NCBI GenBank assembly: GCA_018816245.1
Contig: JAHIVW010000004.1
Span: forward strand, 24,778 to 88,777
From: Nanobdellota archaeon
Lineage (GTDB): Archaea; Aenigmatarchaeota; Aenigmatarchaeia; QMZP01
Direction: 5' to 3'
DNA length: 64,000 nt
Part shown: positions 40,982 to 48,403 of the stretch, piece after piece
How positions within the stretch are numbered: the first letter of the stretch is position 1
Layout of the letters: every line of letters starts with the position of its first letter
Translations under genes and position numbers: made by a program
The notes under the pieces: model-generated
What the model was told of the DNA's origin: nothing
The model's database searches: none
The model's input: the letters and a program-made list of their open reading frames with translations, nothing else

Positions 40982-41242
40982 ATGAATGGGCCTAAGCTCT
41001 GGCTGGTGATCGCGGCAGTGGTAGGGCTTGTTGCCGGGATTCTGTTGATCACTGCGTTTGTCCAGACCAGGAACATGTACCGAGCTGTTTCTCAGGACGA
41101 GACCGTCTGCCGGACGCAGGCAATGAGTTCCTGCCAGGTCGCGAAGGAGCTCCCAGCAACGTGGTTTATCAAAACGATTAAGAAAACACTGAGTTGCGCT
41201 GAGGTAACGGGCATTGGTTCCTGTGCCGATCTCGATATATAA
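40982..41242 (+). CDS. Pilin-like small membrane protein, copy 2
   Basis: 86 residues. Helix 7-27 (LVIAAVVGLVAGILLITAFV). The exported part has the same four-Cys layout as copy 1: ETVCRTQAMSSCQVAKELPA, TW, then SCAEVTGIGSC. The N terminus (MNGPKLW) differs, so the leader type is less clear. Six bases after copy 1, likely the same transcript. Confidence 0.6.
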   Translation: MNGPKLWLVIAAVVGLVAGILLITAFVQTRNMYRAVSQDETVCRTQAMSSCQVAKELPATWFIKTIKKTLSCAEVTGIGSCADLDI

Positions 41243-41266
41243 GCAGATGACACTAAAAAGGTGTAT

Positions 41267-41587
41267 ATGCGTCGTGGTATTTCCCAGACCTTGTGGATCA
41301 TCGTTGCTGCGATCGTGATCATGGTCACGGCGCTAGTCGTCCTGACGATTTTCGGGGCCGGGATCACACCGGTGACGAATCTTACGTCGGCAAAAAGCTC
41401 GTGTGTTGCTCAATTTGAAATCTCATGTGTTGCAACAGGAACGAATACACCGCCTGGCTGGACTGCCAGTACATTGAAGCTCCCCGATGGGTCGGTGACA
41501 TCATGTTCAAAGCTTACCACATGCGAATGCACATCAACCCCTATCGGCACATCCGGTATTAACAAATATACATCATCGTGCACATAA
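41267..41587 (+). CDS. Pilin-like small membrane protein, copy 3
   Basis: 106 residues from the ATG at 41267 (MRRGISQTLWIIVAAIVIMV). Arg-Arg-Gly before the helix fits a prepilin-type peptidase site. The exported part has seven Cys, the first two as C-x6-C like copies 1-2 (SSCVAQFEISCVATGTNTPP, GW), then SCSKLTTCEC and a final C before the last T. 63 bases over the helix are identical to copy 1. Confidence 0.65.
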   Translation: MRRGISQTLWIIVAAIVIMVTALVVLTIFGAGITPVTNLTSAKSSCVAQFEISCVATGTNTPPGWTASTLKLPDGSVTSCSKLTTCECTSTPIGTSGINKYTSSCT

Positions 41588-41665
41588 ACCGCTATCCCGC
41601 GCCTTCTTGGGAACGTCTATAAAAGCCACCTCGACCACACTATTCTCTGCACAGCAGGAGTTTTC

Positions 41666-42421
41666 ATGGATACCCCAAACGACAAGATCCTCGAATTGAT
41701 CAAGTCCGAATATGCCTGGGAGCAGGTGCTCCAGCAGATCGTGGCAACCGAAGGGCTCGATCCCTGGGATCTTGATCTCAGCCAGTTGTCCAAGGTGTTT
41801 CTCCAGTATCTCGCCCACTTGCGCGAGCTTGACTTTTCCATTCCTGCCAAGTATGTGATCATCAGCGCAGTCATTCTCAAGATCAAGTCAAAACGGCTCC
41901 CGATCCTCCCTGCTGAGGACGATGATGAGCTCGGCTTCGACTTCCCTGAAGACGCGTTCACCGAGGCCCAGCACCGGGTCCGGAATGATGAGCTCACGCC
42001 GCTTACAGCCCAGCCTGCGAGGGTGACCCGGCGGAAGGTCATGCTTGGTGAACTAATCGATGCGCTCCGGAAGGCCATCCGGACTGAAGACCGGCGCACC
42101 TTGCGGGTGCTGACCCACCATGGGAAGATGCAGATCAAGAAGGATGACACCACCCATCGGATCCAGGGCCTCTACGATCGAATTTCCGGCCTCCTCGCCA
42201 AAATCAAGGGCGAGGTCACCTTTTCCTCCTTGGTTCAGGAACAGACCCGGGACGGGGTCACCAACACCTTCCTGCCGCTTGTTTACCTTGACCACTCCCA
42301 GCATGTGAGCTGCCGTCAGGAGGACCTCTTCCAGGAGATCTACATCACCCCTGGTCCAAAGCACGGTACCCCCTTGCCAATCCCGGCGCAGCTTAAGAAG
42401 AAGCAAGAAAAGGAAACATGA
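41666..42421 (+). CDS. scpA: Segregation and condensation protein ScpA (kleisin)
   Basis: 251 residues. Bridges SMC heads. N-terminal kleisin helices (KILELIKSEYAWEQVLQQIV, LDPWDLDLSQLSKVFLQYLA, ELDFSIPAKYVIISAVILKI) and the C-terminal winged helix (VTFSSLVQEQTRDGVTNTFL, PLVYLDHSQ) are clear. Coupled to scpB by a 4-base overlap; smc is at 57272, on the other strand. Confidence 0.9.
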   Translation: MDTPNDKILELIKSEYAWEQVLQQIVATEGLDPWDLDLSQLSKVFLQYLAHLRELDFSIPAKYVIISAVILKIKSKRLPILPAEDDDELGFDFPEDAFTEAQHRVRNDELTPLTAQPARVTRRKVMLGELIDALRKAIRTEDRRTLRVLTHHGKMQIKKDDTTHRIQGLYDRISGLLAKIKGEVTFSSLVQEQTRDGVTNTFLPLVYLDHSQHVSCRQEDLFQEIYITPGPKHGTPLPIPAQLKKKQEKET

Positions 42422-42960
42422 GCATGGACCACAAGATTGTGATCGAGGCAGCGCTGTTCCTCTCGCCCAAACCTATGGCACTCGATGAACTCGGGAAACT
42501 GATCGCCACAAACTCCCTCGGCTATGTGAAGGAGCTCCTTGTGCAGCTCACGGAAGACTACAAGGATCGGGGGATCGAGATTGTCTCGCTCCCTGAAGGA
42601 TGGTTGATGCAGGTCCGCGCTGACTTGCTTCCAACAATCGCCCACCTCGCACCACATGCTGACCTATCTGAGGGAGACAAGCGCACCCTTGCGTTGATTG
42701 TGTTCAAGGAGCCTGCTCGCCAATCTGAGATCGTGAAGATCCAAGGGAACAAGGCCTACGGCTACATCCATGACCTCCAAAAGAAGGGGCTGATCAAGAT
42801 CGAGCCCTGGGGCCGGACCAAGAAGCTGACCCTGACTCCTGAATTCGAGCGCTACTTCGGGTCAGATAAAATATCCATCAAGGAGCGGGTCCAACAAGAG
42901 CTCGCTGTCTCGAAAGAACGCTGGCTCAAGGAACAGGCACAGCCGGATGAATCAGACTAA
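42418..42960 (+). CDS. scpB: Segregation and condensation protein ScpB
   Basis: 180 residues. Two winged helices: MDHKIVIEAALFLSPKPMAL DELGKLI ... and RTLALIVFKEPARQSEIVKI, YGYIHDLQKKGLIKIEPWGR, with PEFERYFG near the end as in ScpB. Overlaps scpA (ATGA) and rnp4 (14 bases). ATGs at 42418 and 42424 are both possible. Confidence 0.9.
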   Translation: MSMDHKIVIEAALFLSPKPMALDELGKLIATNSLGYVKELLVQLTEDYKDRGIEIVSLPEGWLMQVRADLLPTIAHLAPHADLSEGDKRTLALIVFKEPARQSEIVKIQGNKAYGYIHDLQKKGLIKIEPWGRTKKLTLTPEFERYFGSDKISIKERVQQELAVSKERWLKEQAQPDESD

Positions 42961-43237
42961 ACAGAAACTTATTGCCCGGGAGCGGATCGCCATTTTGTTA
43001 ACCCAGGCAGAGAAAGAGCTTTCAAAACGACCGTGGTTATCGCGACGGCATGTGATCATGGCCCGAAAGCTGGCAACACGCGCTACGGTTCGCATTCCCA
43101 GTATTTGGAAGATCTGCCGCACGTGCTCAACATTGTTAATTCCCGGAAGAACGGCGCGCGTCCGAGCAAACGCAACCAAGAGAATGATGACGATGACATG
43201 CAAAAACTGCGGCGCAGTACGCCGGTTTCCATACTGA
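42947..43237 (+). CDS. rnp4: RNase P protein subunit 4 (Rpp21 homolog)
   Basis: 96 residues. Zinc ribbon with Cys57, Cys60, Cys85 and Cys88 (ICRTCSTLLIPGRTARVRAN, MTMTCKNCGAVRRFPY). N-terminal helices (ARERIAILLTQAEKEL, HVIMARKLATRATVRIP) match archaeal Rnp4, which binds the specificity domain of RNase P RNA. Last gene of the scpAB unit. Confidence 0.93.
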   Translation: MNQTKQKLIARERIAILLTQAEKELSKRPWLSRRHVIMARKLATRATVRIPSIWKICRTCSTLLIPGRTARVRANATKRMMTMTCKNCGAVRRFPY

Positions 43238-43239
43238 CG

Positions 43240-44253
43240 TTACGATTCTTCGCTTGTTTCTTTTTCAGCTGGTTCGCCTGGAGTAAGCAGTGGACGTTTT
43301 GGTTCTTCTTTCCTTGCTTCTGGTTTCGGCGTCTCTTTCTTTTCTCGGTCATGAATAAGGAGTTTGACTTTGTTTTCCCTTCCAGAAACCGGTTCAATTC
43401 CAATGACTCCACGCTTCTTCAACTCTTTCATGAGTCGCGAGATCTTCGCCTTGGAGAAATTGCTTTCGCGAACCAGAACCTTTTGCAACGCATTGCCACC
43501 ATGTTTCTCGAGGATAGACACAATGGTTTTCTCGTCCCCGGAGAGAACAGAGGTCACGACCTTCACGCGCTTGGTCTGGCCGCGCCTGATGTAAACGGAT
43601 GCGCCAATCATGGCAACCACAGCGAGCAGGGCTGCGGCCAGAATGTACGTGTCTGAAAGCGTGCCAATGAATGGTGTCGAATAGAGGACTGAAAACTGGA
43701 GGCTGTCGCCGCTCGACAGGTTATATCCTTCCCAGAAAATCATGATCCGCCGGCCATCTGAAAGAATGTTTCCTGAAGGGGGAAAGTAGGAAAGGTTCGC
43801 TGGCTCCTTTACCAGGATCCCGTTTTCCGGAAGCCGGATCAGGACAAAGCTCCGCTCGATGGGAACGGAGATGCCGTGATTAACAGAGAAGACGAACCCG
43901 TCATCGGTTTTCAACACCGCGTTCTCTGTCAGGAAGCTGAGGATCAGAGTCGAATTCTTCTCAGTCATGCCATTGAACCTACAGGAAATGGTCGATTTCC
44001 CCTCAATCGGAAAATTTGTACAATCTGCAGAGGCGAAGTCAGCCTTAACGGAAAGATTAGTAATCTCGAATGCAAAGGCATATTCGAGCTGTGTGACCGG
44101 CCGTGCGAAATTAAGCACAAGCTCATTCGAAACCGAAAGATCGTCATTAATTGTATCCTCAATGCTGAAGTATTCAAGCTCCTGGGCAGCAACAGGATTC
44201 GCCATACTGACCGCGAGCACACTGACTACCAAGAGGGCGTGAAACAGTTTCAT
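43240..44253 (-). CDS. Membrane-anchored winged-helix regulator with exported sensor domain
   Basis: 337 residues. Signal peptide (MKLFHALLVVSVLAVSMANP, VAA), an exported beta-sandwich domain (25-200) with two Cys and several N-glycosylation sequons, one membrane helix (~203-222, AAALLAVVAMIGASVYI), then a cytoplasmic winged helix (~235-300: VLSGDEKTIVSILEKHGGNA, FSKAKISRLMKELKKRGVIG). The tail is charged. Layout as in archaeal DUF7345/DUF7343 regulators. The operator-like palindrome TGAAACAGTTTCA overlaps its start codon and recurs upstream. Confidence 0.75.
   Translation of the reverse strand: MKLFHALLVVSVLAVSMANPVAAQELEYFSIEDTINDDLSVSNELVLNFARPVTQLEYAFAFEITNLSVKADFASADCTNFPIEGKSTISCRFNGMTEKNSTLILSFLTENAVLKTDDGFVFSVNHGISVPIERSFVLIRLPENGILVKEPANLSYFPPSGNILSDGRRIMIFWEGYNLSSGDSLQFSVLYSTPFIGTLSDTYILAAALLAVVAMIGASVYIRRGQTKRVKVVTSVLSGDEKTIVSILEKHGGNALQKVLVRESNFSKAKISRLMKELKKRGVIGIEPVSGRENKVKLLIHDREKKETPKPEARKEEPKRPLLTPGEPAEKETSEES
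44240..44252. promoter_or_regulatory. Palindrome TGAAACAGTTTCA overlapping the regulator start
   Basis: 13-bp perfect palindrome covering the first codons of the 44253 gene. Identical to 44313-44325; 12 of 13 bases match 48155-48167. Confidence 0.5.
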
Positions 44254-44312
44254 AGGATCTCTTTGCTCTTGAAAATCTAGTTTTCAAAGCCTTTTAAAGC
44301 ATAGCTCCCTCG

Positions 44313-44325
44313 TGAAACAGTTTCA
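44313..44325. promoter_or_regulatory. Palindrome TGAAACAGTTTCA between the regulator gene and nurA
   Basis: 13-bp perfect palindrome, 73 bases from its twin (about seven helical turns). It lies just upstream of the regulator's CTTTAAAAGG box (44290-44299, minus strand) and just before the nurA box (CTTAAAG, about 44328-44334). Confidence 0.55.
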
Positions 44326-44345
44326 GACTTAAAGTTCCTGTTCCT

Positions 44346-45368
44346 ATGGTTGCCATGGAGGCTATCATCCCTCGTGTCATGCAGCTCGCCAAGCGCCTCA
44401 AGGAAGCTGAGGCACAGCGGCAGCACCTTGCGATCCATCTTAGGGAGCATGCGTCCCTCACGATCCCTGTTGTTCCCGATTCAAAGGACTGCTCTATCGG
44501 GGCCGTGGACGGCGGGCTCCAGAAACGATCGTTTCACGGCATCGACTGCATCCTGACGCGGGCGGTTGGTGTCTGTTTCACGTACAAGAGCGGCAAGCTC
44601 AGTGTCCGCTACTGCCCTGCAAAGCAACCTCCTTCACACCCCTTTATTGCGGAATCCTTCTCTGAACTTGAATGGCTGACTTTCTCTTCGCTAGTGCGCA
44701 TGCGGACCGAGGTCGAGGTCGCTGTTCACTGTCTGGAACAGTTCCCGGAGATGGACCTCCTCTTACTTGACGGTCCCCTACTTCCGCATCTTTCGGATCG
44801 GCCAGCGGCAGGATCCCCGCTCCGGCCAGAATACGATGAATTGATCCGCTCCTATCGCATTCTCCTTCGAGCTGACCTTCCTGTTGTTGGGATCGTGGAA
44901 GACTCGAGGAACACCGCCTTCTGCACCTGGCTACAGGGAAGACTCAAGAATCTTCCTGAATTGTTTGATTTCGATCCTAGCATTCTTTCCCGGACCCGGG
45001 ATACAAACCTGCTGGACCTCCTCTTGAAAAAAGGAGAACGCTCTGTCCTCCTCACAACAGATCATCCGATCCTGAAGGAGATTGTTCCTGATGTGCAGCT
45101 TGGATCCTTCTACTTGAAAACAGCTTCTGCGGATCGGCCGCTGCGAGTTGATCTCCTTGCACGAGGGAACGAGGATACGATTGCCAGCATGCTCCTTCCG
45201 ATCTCTGGAACCCATGCAACGTACGGACTGCCTGCTCCTTTAGTTGAAGCAGATAACGCTGCCAAGTTGCCGGAAACCGCGATCGAGAACATGCACTCAT
45301 TGCTTTCCCGATTCACCGGCGATATTGGGAGTATCCGCTTGCTTCGACGGGAGCAGCGACCATTCTAA
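44346..45368 (+). CDS. nurA: NurA-family 5'-3' nuclease
   Basis: 340 residues; an ATG at 44355 (MEAIIPRVMQLAKRLKEAEA) fits the TATA distance better and may be the true start. NurA motifs: SIGAVDGGLQKRSF (first Asp), LLLDGPLLPHL (second Asp), VGIVEDSRNTAF. With HerA and Mre11-Rad50 the family resects DNA ends; those genes are not in the window. Divergent from the membrane regulator, with two palindromes near its promoter. Confidence 0.88.
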   Translation: MVAMEAIIPRVMQLAKRLKEAEAQRQHLAIHLREHASLTIPVVPDSKDCSIGAVDGGLQKRSFHGIDCILTRAVGVCFTYKSGKLSVRYCPAKQPPSHPFIAESFSELEWLTFSSLVRMRTEVEVAVHCLEQFPEMDLLLLDGPLLPHLSDRPAAGSPLRPEYDELIRSYRILLRADLPVVGIVEDSRNTAFCTWLQGRLKNLPELFDFDPSILSRTRDTNLLDLLLKKGERSVLLTTDHPILKEIVPDVQLGSFYLKTASADRPLRVDLLARGNEDTIASMLLPISGTHATYGLPAPLVEADNAAKLPETAIENMHSLLSRFTGDIGSIRLLRREQRPF

Positions 45369-45389
45369 AGGGCCTTCCGGCTGGACCAT

Positions 45390-45424
45390 GAAAAAAGAGA
45401 AAAGGAAGGGGGAAGAACCCCCTT
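45390..45424 (-). terminator. Hairpin and T-tract terminator of the S-layer gene
   Basis: On the minus strand, 11 bases after the stop, AAGGGGG-TTCTT-CCCCCTT forms a strong hairpin (45406-45424), followed by CCTTTTCTCTTTTTT. It resembles an intrinsic terminator, suiting a highly expressed gene. Confidence 0.65.
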
Positions 45425-45434
45425 TTAAGGGTTT

Positions 45435-48035
45435 TTACACACTGTAGTCGAGCACGCCAGTCATGACCTGTCCTGCCAACCAGCGGGTGTTTGTACCCGT
45501 GGTCCCGGCAACGACGAGAGCCTTATGACCGGATCCGAATGCATCTGCAACTTCCTTGATCAGACCGGTTTCAAGGTCCCAATCTGTACAGGTTGGGATA
45601 GCGGCTTCGGTTTCTGCGAGTGTTGCCACCAAGCTGTTTGCACACGGACCACCAACCAAGATCAGATCGCCTCTCAGGCTTGCGGTGTTGACTTCAGAAG
45701 CAAGCTTAGCGATGGATGAGGTGATCTTGATTGCTTGATCAACAGTTCCACCACTACCACCTGCAGTGACTACTGGGTTGGAACCAACACCAATCAAAGC
45801 GATTGACTGTTCATCGTTGTAGGCGATCTCGTTCAGACCTTGCCCATCGGTGTCGTGCTTTACAATGGTTCCGCGTCGGTCAATGTTTGTTGAAACACTG
45901 TTGTCGCTTGTCCAACTAACGTATCCACTGTTGACTGCTGCAGTAACAACCGGTTGCTGGATAGTGGTGTCTACACCGCTACCGCTACCATCCTCAACCC
46001 AGCTGTAGACGGCATCCTTGATGTCAGCTTCAGGGCTTGAGGTGTCCTTTGCATTCTCTTCGATGAAGAGGTATGCTGGCCGGTTGACCGCTGTTTGTGC
46101 GCTTGCGGCAGTTGCCAATGAAACGGTTGTGAGGTTTGAGACGTTGTAGTACTGCACAACGTATGTAACCCGTCCAACAGTCACACTGACATTCTGCCCA
46201 ACGACCTTTCCGTCACCAATGGTGTTGTTGGAAAGAACGCCAGCTGCGTACAGTTGTGCCTGGTAGACGTAGGAGTTGTTCAGTACCAAGTCACCAGTTG
46301 GCAATTCAATGGTTGTGTTGCCTGCACCGGTCGCAACTGTGGTATTGAACTTCGCAACAGTCACCCAACCGCCCTGACTCGTTCGTACGAGCGGCCAGAC
46401 AATTGCCTTGTTCCCAACGGACCCGAGACCTGCACCGGTACCGCCGGTAATTTGGTAGGTGTGATCAGCTGAGGTCACGTTTCGGATGAAGTATTCCTGG
46501 CCGTCGATGAAGAAGTTCGTTGAGCCATACCCTGCATCACTCAAGGATATCTTCGTCGTACTGCCGGACCAAACATCCTGCAAATCAATGGTCGCAGATG
46601 TTGTCCCGAGGCTACCGGAACTTGTGATTCGCATCACATGTCCGAAATCGGACTGCTGACTGTCAGCCATCCAGATGTAGTCGTTTCGCTTAATGGTTGC
46701 GTTCTCGTCAACGACATGGGCATTGGTTGAACTTGCGTTCGTGTCTGGTGCGAAGGAACCTGTTCCTGTATAGGAGAAGATCACACTTTTTTCGTTCCCA
46801 CGGTAGTCAGTGAACTTGATGTCAGCTCCCGTGCTACCAGAGTTATCGACGGTGATCGTTTCGCTGTCCCCGCTGGACACACCACCGAAGGCGAGTTTTG
46901 CACCGAAAACTGGATCAGTGAAGGACTCACCTGTGAGGATGTGATCCGCGCTACTCGATGATGCCGTAACAGATACAACAAGTTTTGTAATTGTTCCGTC
47001 TCGTTGCGTACCTGACAGGAATACGAGTGTCCCTTCAACTGTGTCGTCGCTGCTTCCTCTCTTGACATTTGAACCGTCTTCGAAGGTCAGCTTAGCAGAA
47101 CCGAAGCTCAGTTTTGCGGAGTTTGCTGCGAGGTCGGTTGTCGAGATATGGAAGACATCATCGACATAAACGTCCAGACCGCCAACCTTCTTGGTTGTTC
47201 CTTTCGTGACCTGCGCCTGATCGGTTCCGACCTTTATGACTGCTACAGTTGCACTGGATGTACCAACCAACTCGACGGTGTACGTTGTACCTTCAACGGT
47301 AATTTCTTTTGACTCGCCTGCATTCAAAATCTGCTGGTTCGAACTTCCGAAGAGGACGAGTTTCTTAGTTGTGTTATAGTCGCTGTCAGGTGAAATTGTG
47401 TAGGATGTTCCAAACAGTGTAATTGCATTCCCATCAACGTCCGAATGACTAATGTTCATCGGCTTGTTGAGAGTCACTGTGAAGTTTAGAACAGCGCTTG
47501 TTGTTGTACTACTTAAGTTGAGGTGCAATACGGGATCGTTCAGATCACCACCACTTGTACTGTAGGATGGGTAGGCGTTGGCACCAATTGTGATATATTC
47601 ATCGTAGTTGTAGGTGGTACCGACGTCATCGGTGACTGTTCCCGAAGCCAACATCGTTGAAAGGTCTGTCTTTGTTAATGTTGTCTTTGTACCCGATTTT
47701 CCTAATGTATCTCCGTAGTAGAACTTTGTCCCCGCAGTGTCGATCATGACACCACCGGTTATAGATCCACCTGTCCCGCCGCCAGCTGCAACTGGTGTGG
47801 TTGCATAGCCAGCAACGGCTGCTGCGATATCTGCTGCACCGACTACGTCCATTGGGTAGCCAGAACCGAGTGCCGAGGGGTTCCCGATGACGACCATCGG
47901 AGAGCTCAGGCTTCCATCAGATGTCACGACATAGTCGCCGAGATTATCGGATGTAGCCATTGCGCCGGCAGCGAAAATCGTTGCCCCCGCGGCGAGTGCA
48001 GCCATACCGCCTGCAAATACTCGCTTTATATTCAT
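45435..48035 (-). CDS. S-layer protein
   Basis: 866 residues. Signal peptide MNIKRVFAGGMAALAAGATI (FAAGAMA), then GDYVVTSDGSLSSPMVVIGN, the typical start of the S-layer domain in many archaea. Beta-sheet-rich, Thr/Ser/Gly-rich body; the C-terminal domain has the matching pattern (LILVGGPCANSLVATLAETE ... HKALVVAGTTGTNTRWLAGQ). Strong ribosome-binding site AAGGAGGG 6 bases before the start, a leader of probably ~80 bases and a strong terminator all suggest high expression. No C-terminal membrane helix, so anchoring is unclear. Confidence 0.88.
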   Translation of the reverse strand: MNIKRVFAGGMAALAAGATIFAAGAMATSDNLGDYVVTSDGSLSSPMVVIGNPSALGSGYPMDVVGAADIAAAVAGYATTPVAAGGGTGGSITGGVMIDTAGTKFYYGDTLGKSGTKTTLTKTDLSTMLASGTVTDDVGTTYNYDEYITIGANAYPSYSTSGGDLNDPVLHLNLSSTTTSAVLNFTVTLNKPMNISHSDVDGNAITLFGTSYTISPDSDYNTTKKLVLFGSSNQQILNAGESKEITVEGTTYTVELVGTSSATVAVIKVGTDQAQVTKGTTKKVGGLDVYVDDVFHISTTDLAANSAKLSFGSAKLTFEDGSNVKRGSSDDTVEGTLVFLSGTQRDGTITKLVVSVTASSSSADHILTGESFTDPVFGAKLAFGGVSSGDSETITVDNSGSTGADIKFTDYRGNEKSVIFSYTGTGSFAPDTNASSTNAHVVDENATIKRNDYIWMADSQQSDFGHVMRITSSGSLGTTSATIDLQDVWSGSTTKISLSDAGYGSTNFFIDGQEYFIRNVTSADHTYQITGGTGAGLGSVGNKAIVWPLVRTSQGGWVTVAKFNTTVATGAGNTTIELPTGDLVLNNSYVYQAQLYAAGVLSNNTIGDGKVVGQNVSVTVGRVTYVVQYYNVSNLTTVSLATAASAQTAVNRPAYLFIEENAKDTSSPEADIKDAVYSWVEDGSGSGVDTTIQQPVVTAAVNSGYVSWTSDNSVSTNIDRRGTIVKHDTDGQGLNEIAYNDEQSIALIGVGSNPVVTAGGSGGTVDQAIKITSSIAKLASEVNTASLRGDLILVGGPCANSLVATLAETEAAIPTCTDWDLETGLIKEVADAFGSGHKALVVAGTTGTNTRWLAGQVMTGVLDYSV

Positions 48036-48403
48036 AGGATCCCTCCTTTTTGGATTCCTTTCTATCTCCGCTTTTCAGTGTCGCATCATTGATAGTCTAG
48101 ACACCATGCAGAGCTTATACCATTCATGTTCTTGAGGAGTATATATCCCTGTTATGAAACAGTTTCCTGAACATTCAGAAACAAATCTAAAGTATAAATG
48201 AGTATTTCAGAAGTCATATAATTCCATATAATTGTTCCAATAGAATGAATAATACGTTATATAAGATAAAAAATGATAATCTTCCTTCCCATTGAAACAT
48301 TCTTTTCAAATGGGTCAAATTACTTCTTTTCGTGACTTGGGACTTGATTTGGGAAATGTTTATAAACTGCCCTGCCTGAGTTCTCCCTAACAGAGGCTTT
48401 TCC
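48036..48403. promoter_or_regulatory. Divergent control region of the S-layer gene and glmS
   Basis: 368 A/T-rich bases without a convincing gene. Minus strand: a GGGATATATAC box (about 48138-48148) would start transcription near 48115, leaving an ~80-base leader with the AAGGAGGG site. The palindrome at 48155 lies directly upstream of that box. Plus strand: ATGTTTATAAAC (48357-48368) is the TATA box of glmS, about 36-47 bases from its ATG. An imperfect dyad CTGAA-CA-TTCAG lies at 48167-48178. Confidence 0.5.
48155..48167. promoter_or_regulatory. Palindrome TGAAACAGTTTCC upstream of the S-layer promoter
   Basis: Matches the TGAAACAGTTTCA palindromes at 44240 and 44313 at 12 of 13 bases. It sits 7-19 bases upstream of the likely S-layer TATA box, a position used by archaeal activators. 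Confidence 0.45.

Noticed and set aside
40727..41356. 63-base direct repeat as a possible mobile element
   Set aside because: The repeat is inside two paralogous coding regions and in frame in both; duplication of pilin-like genes explains it.
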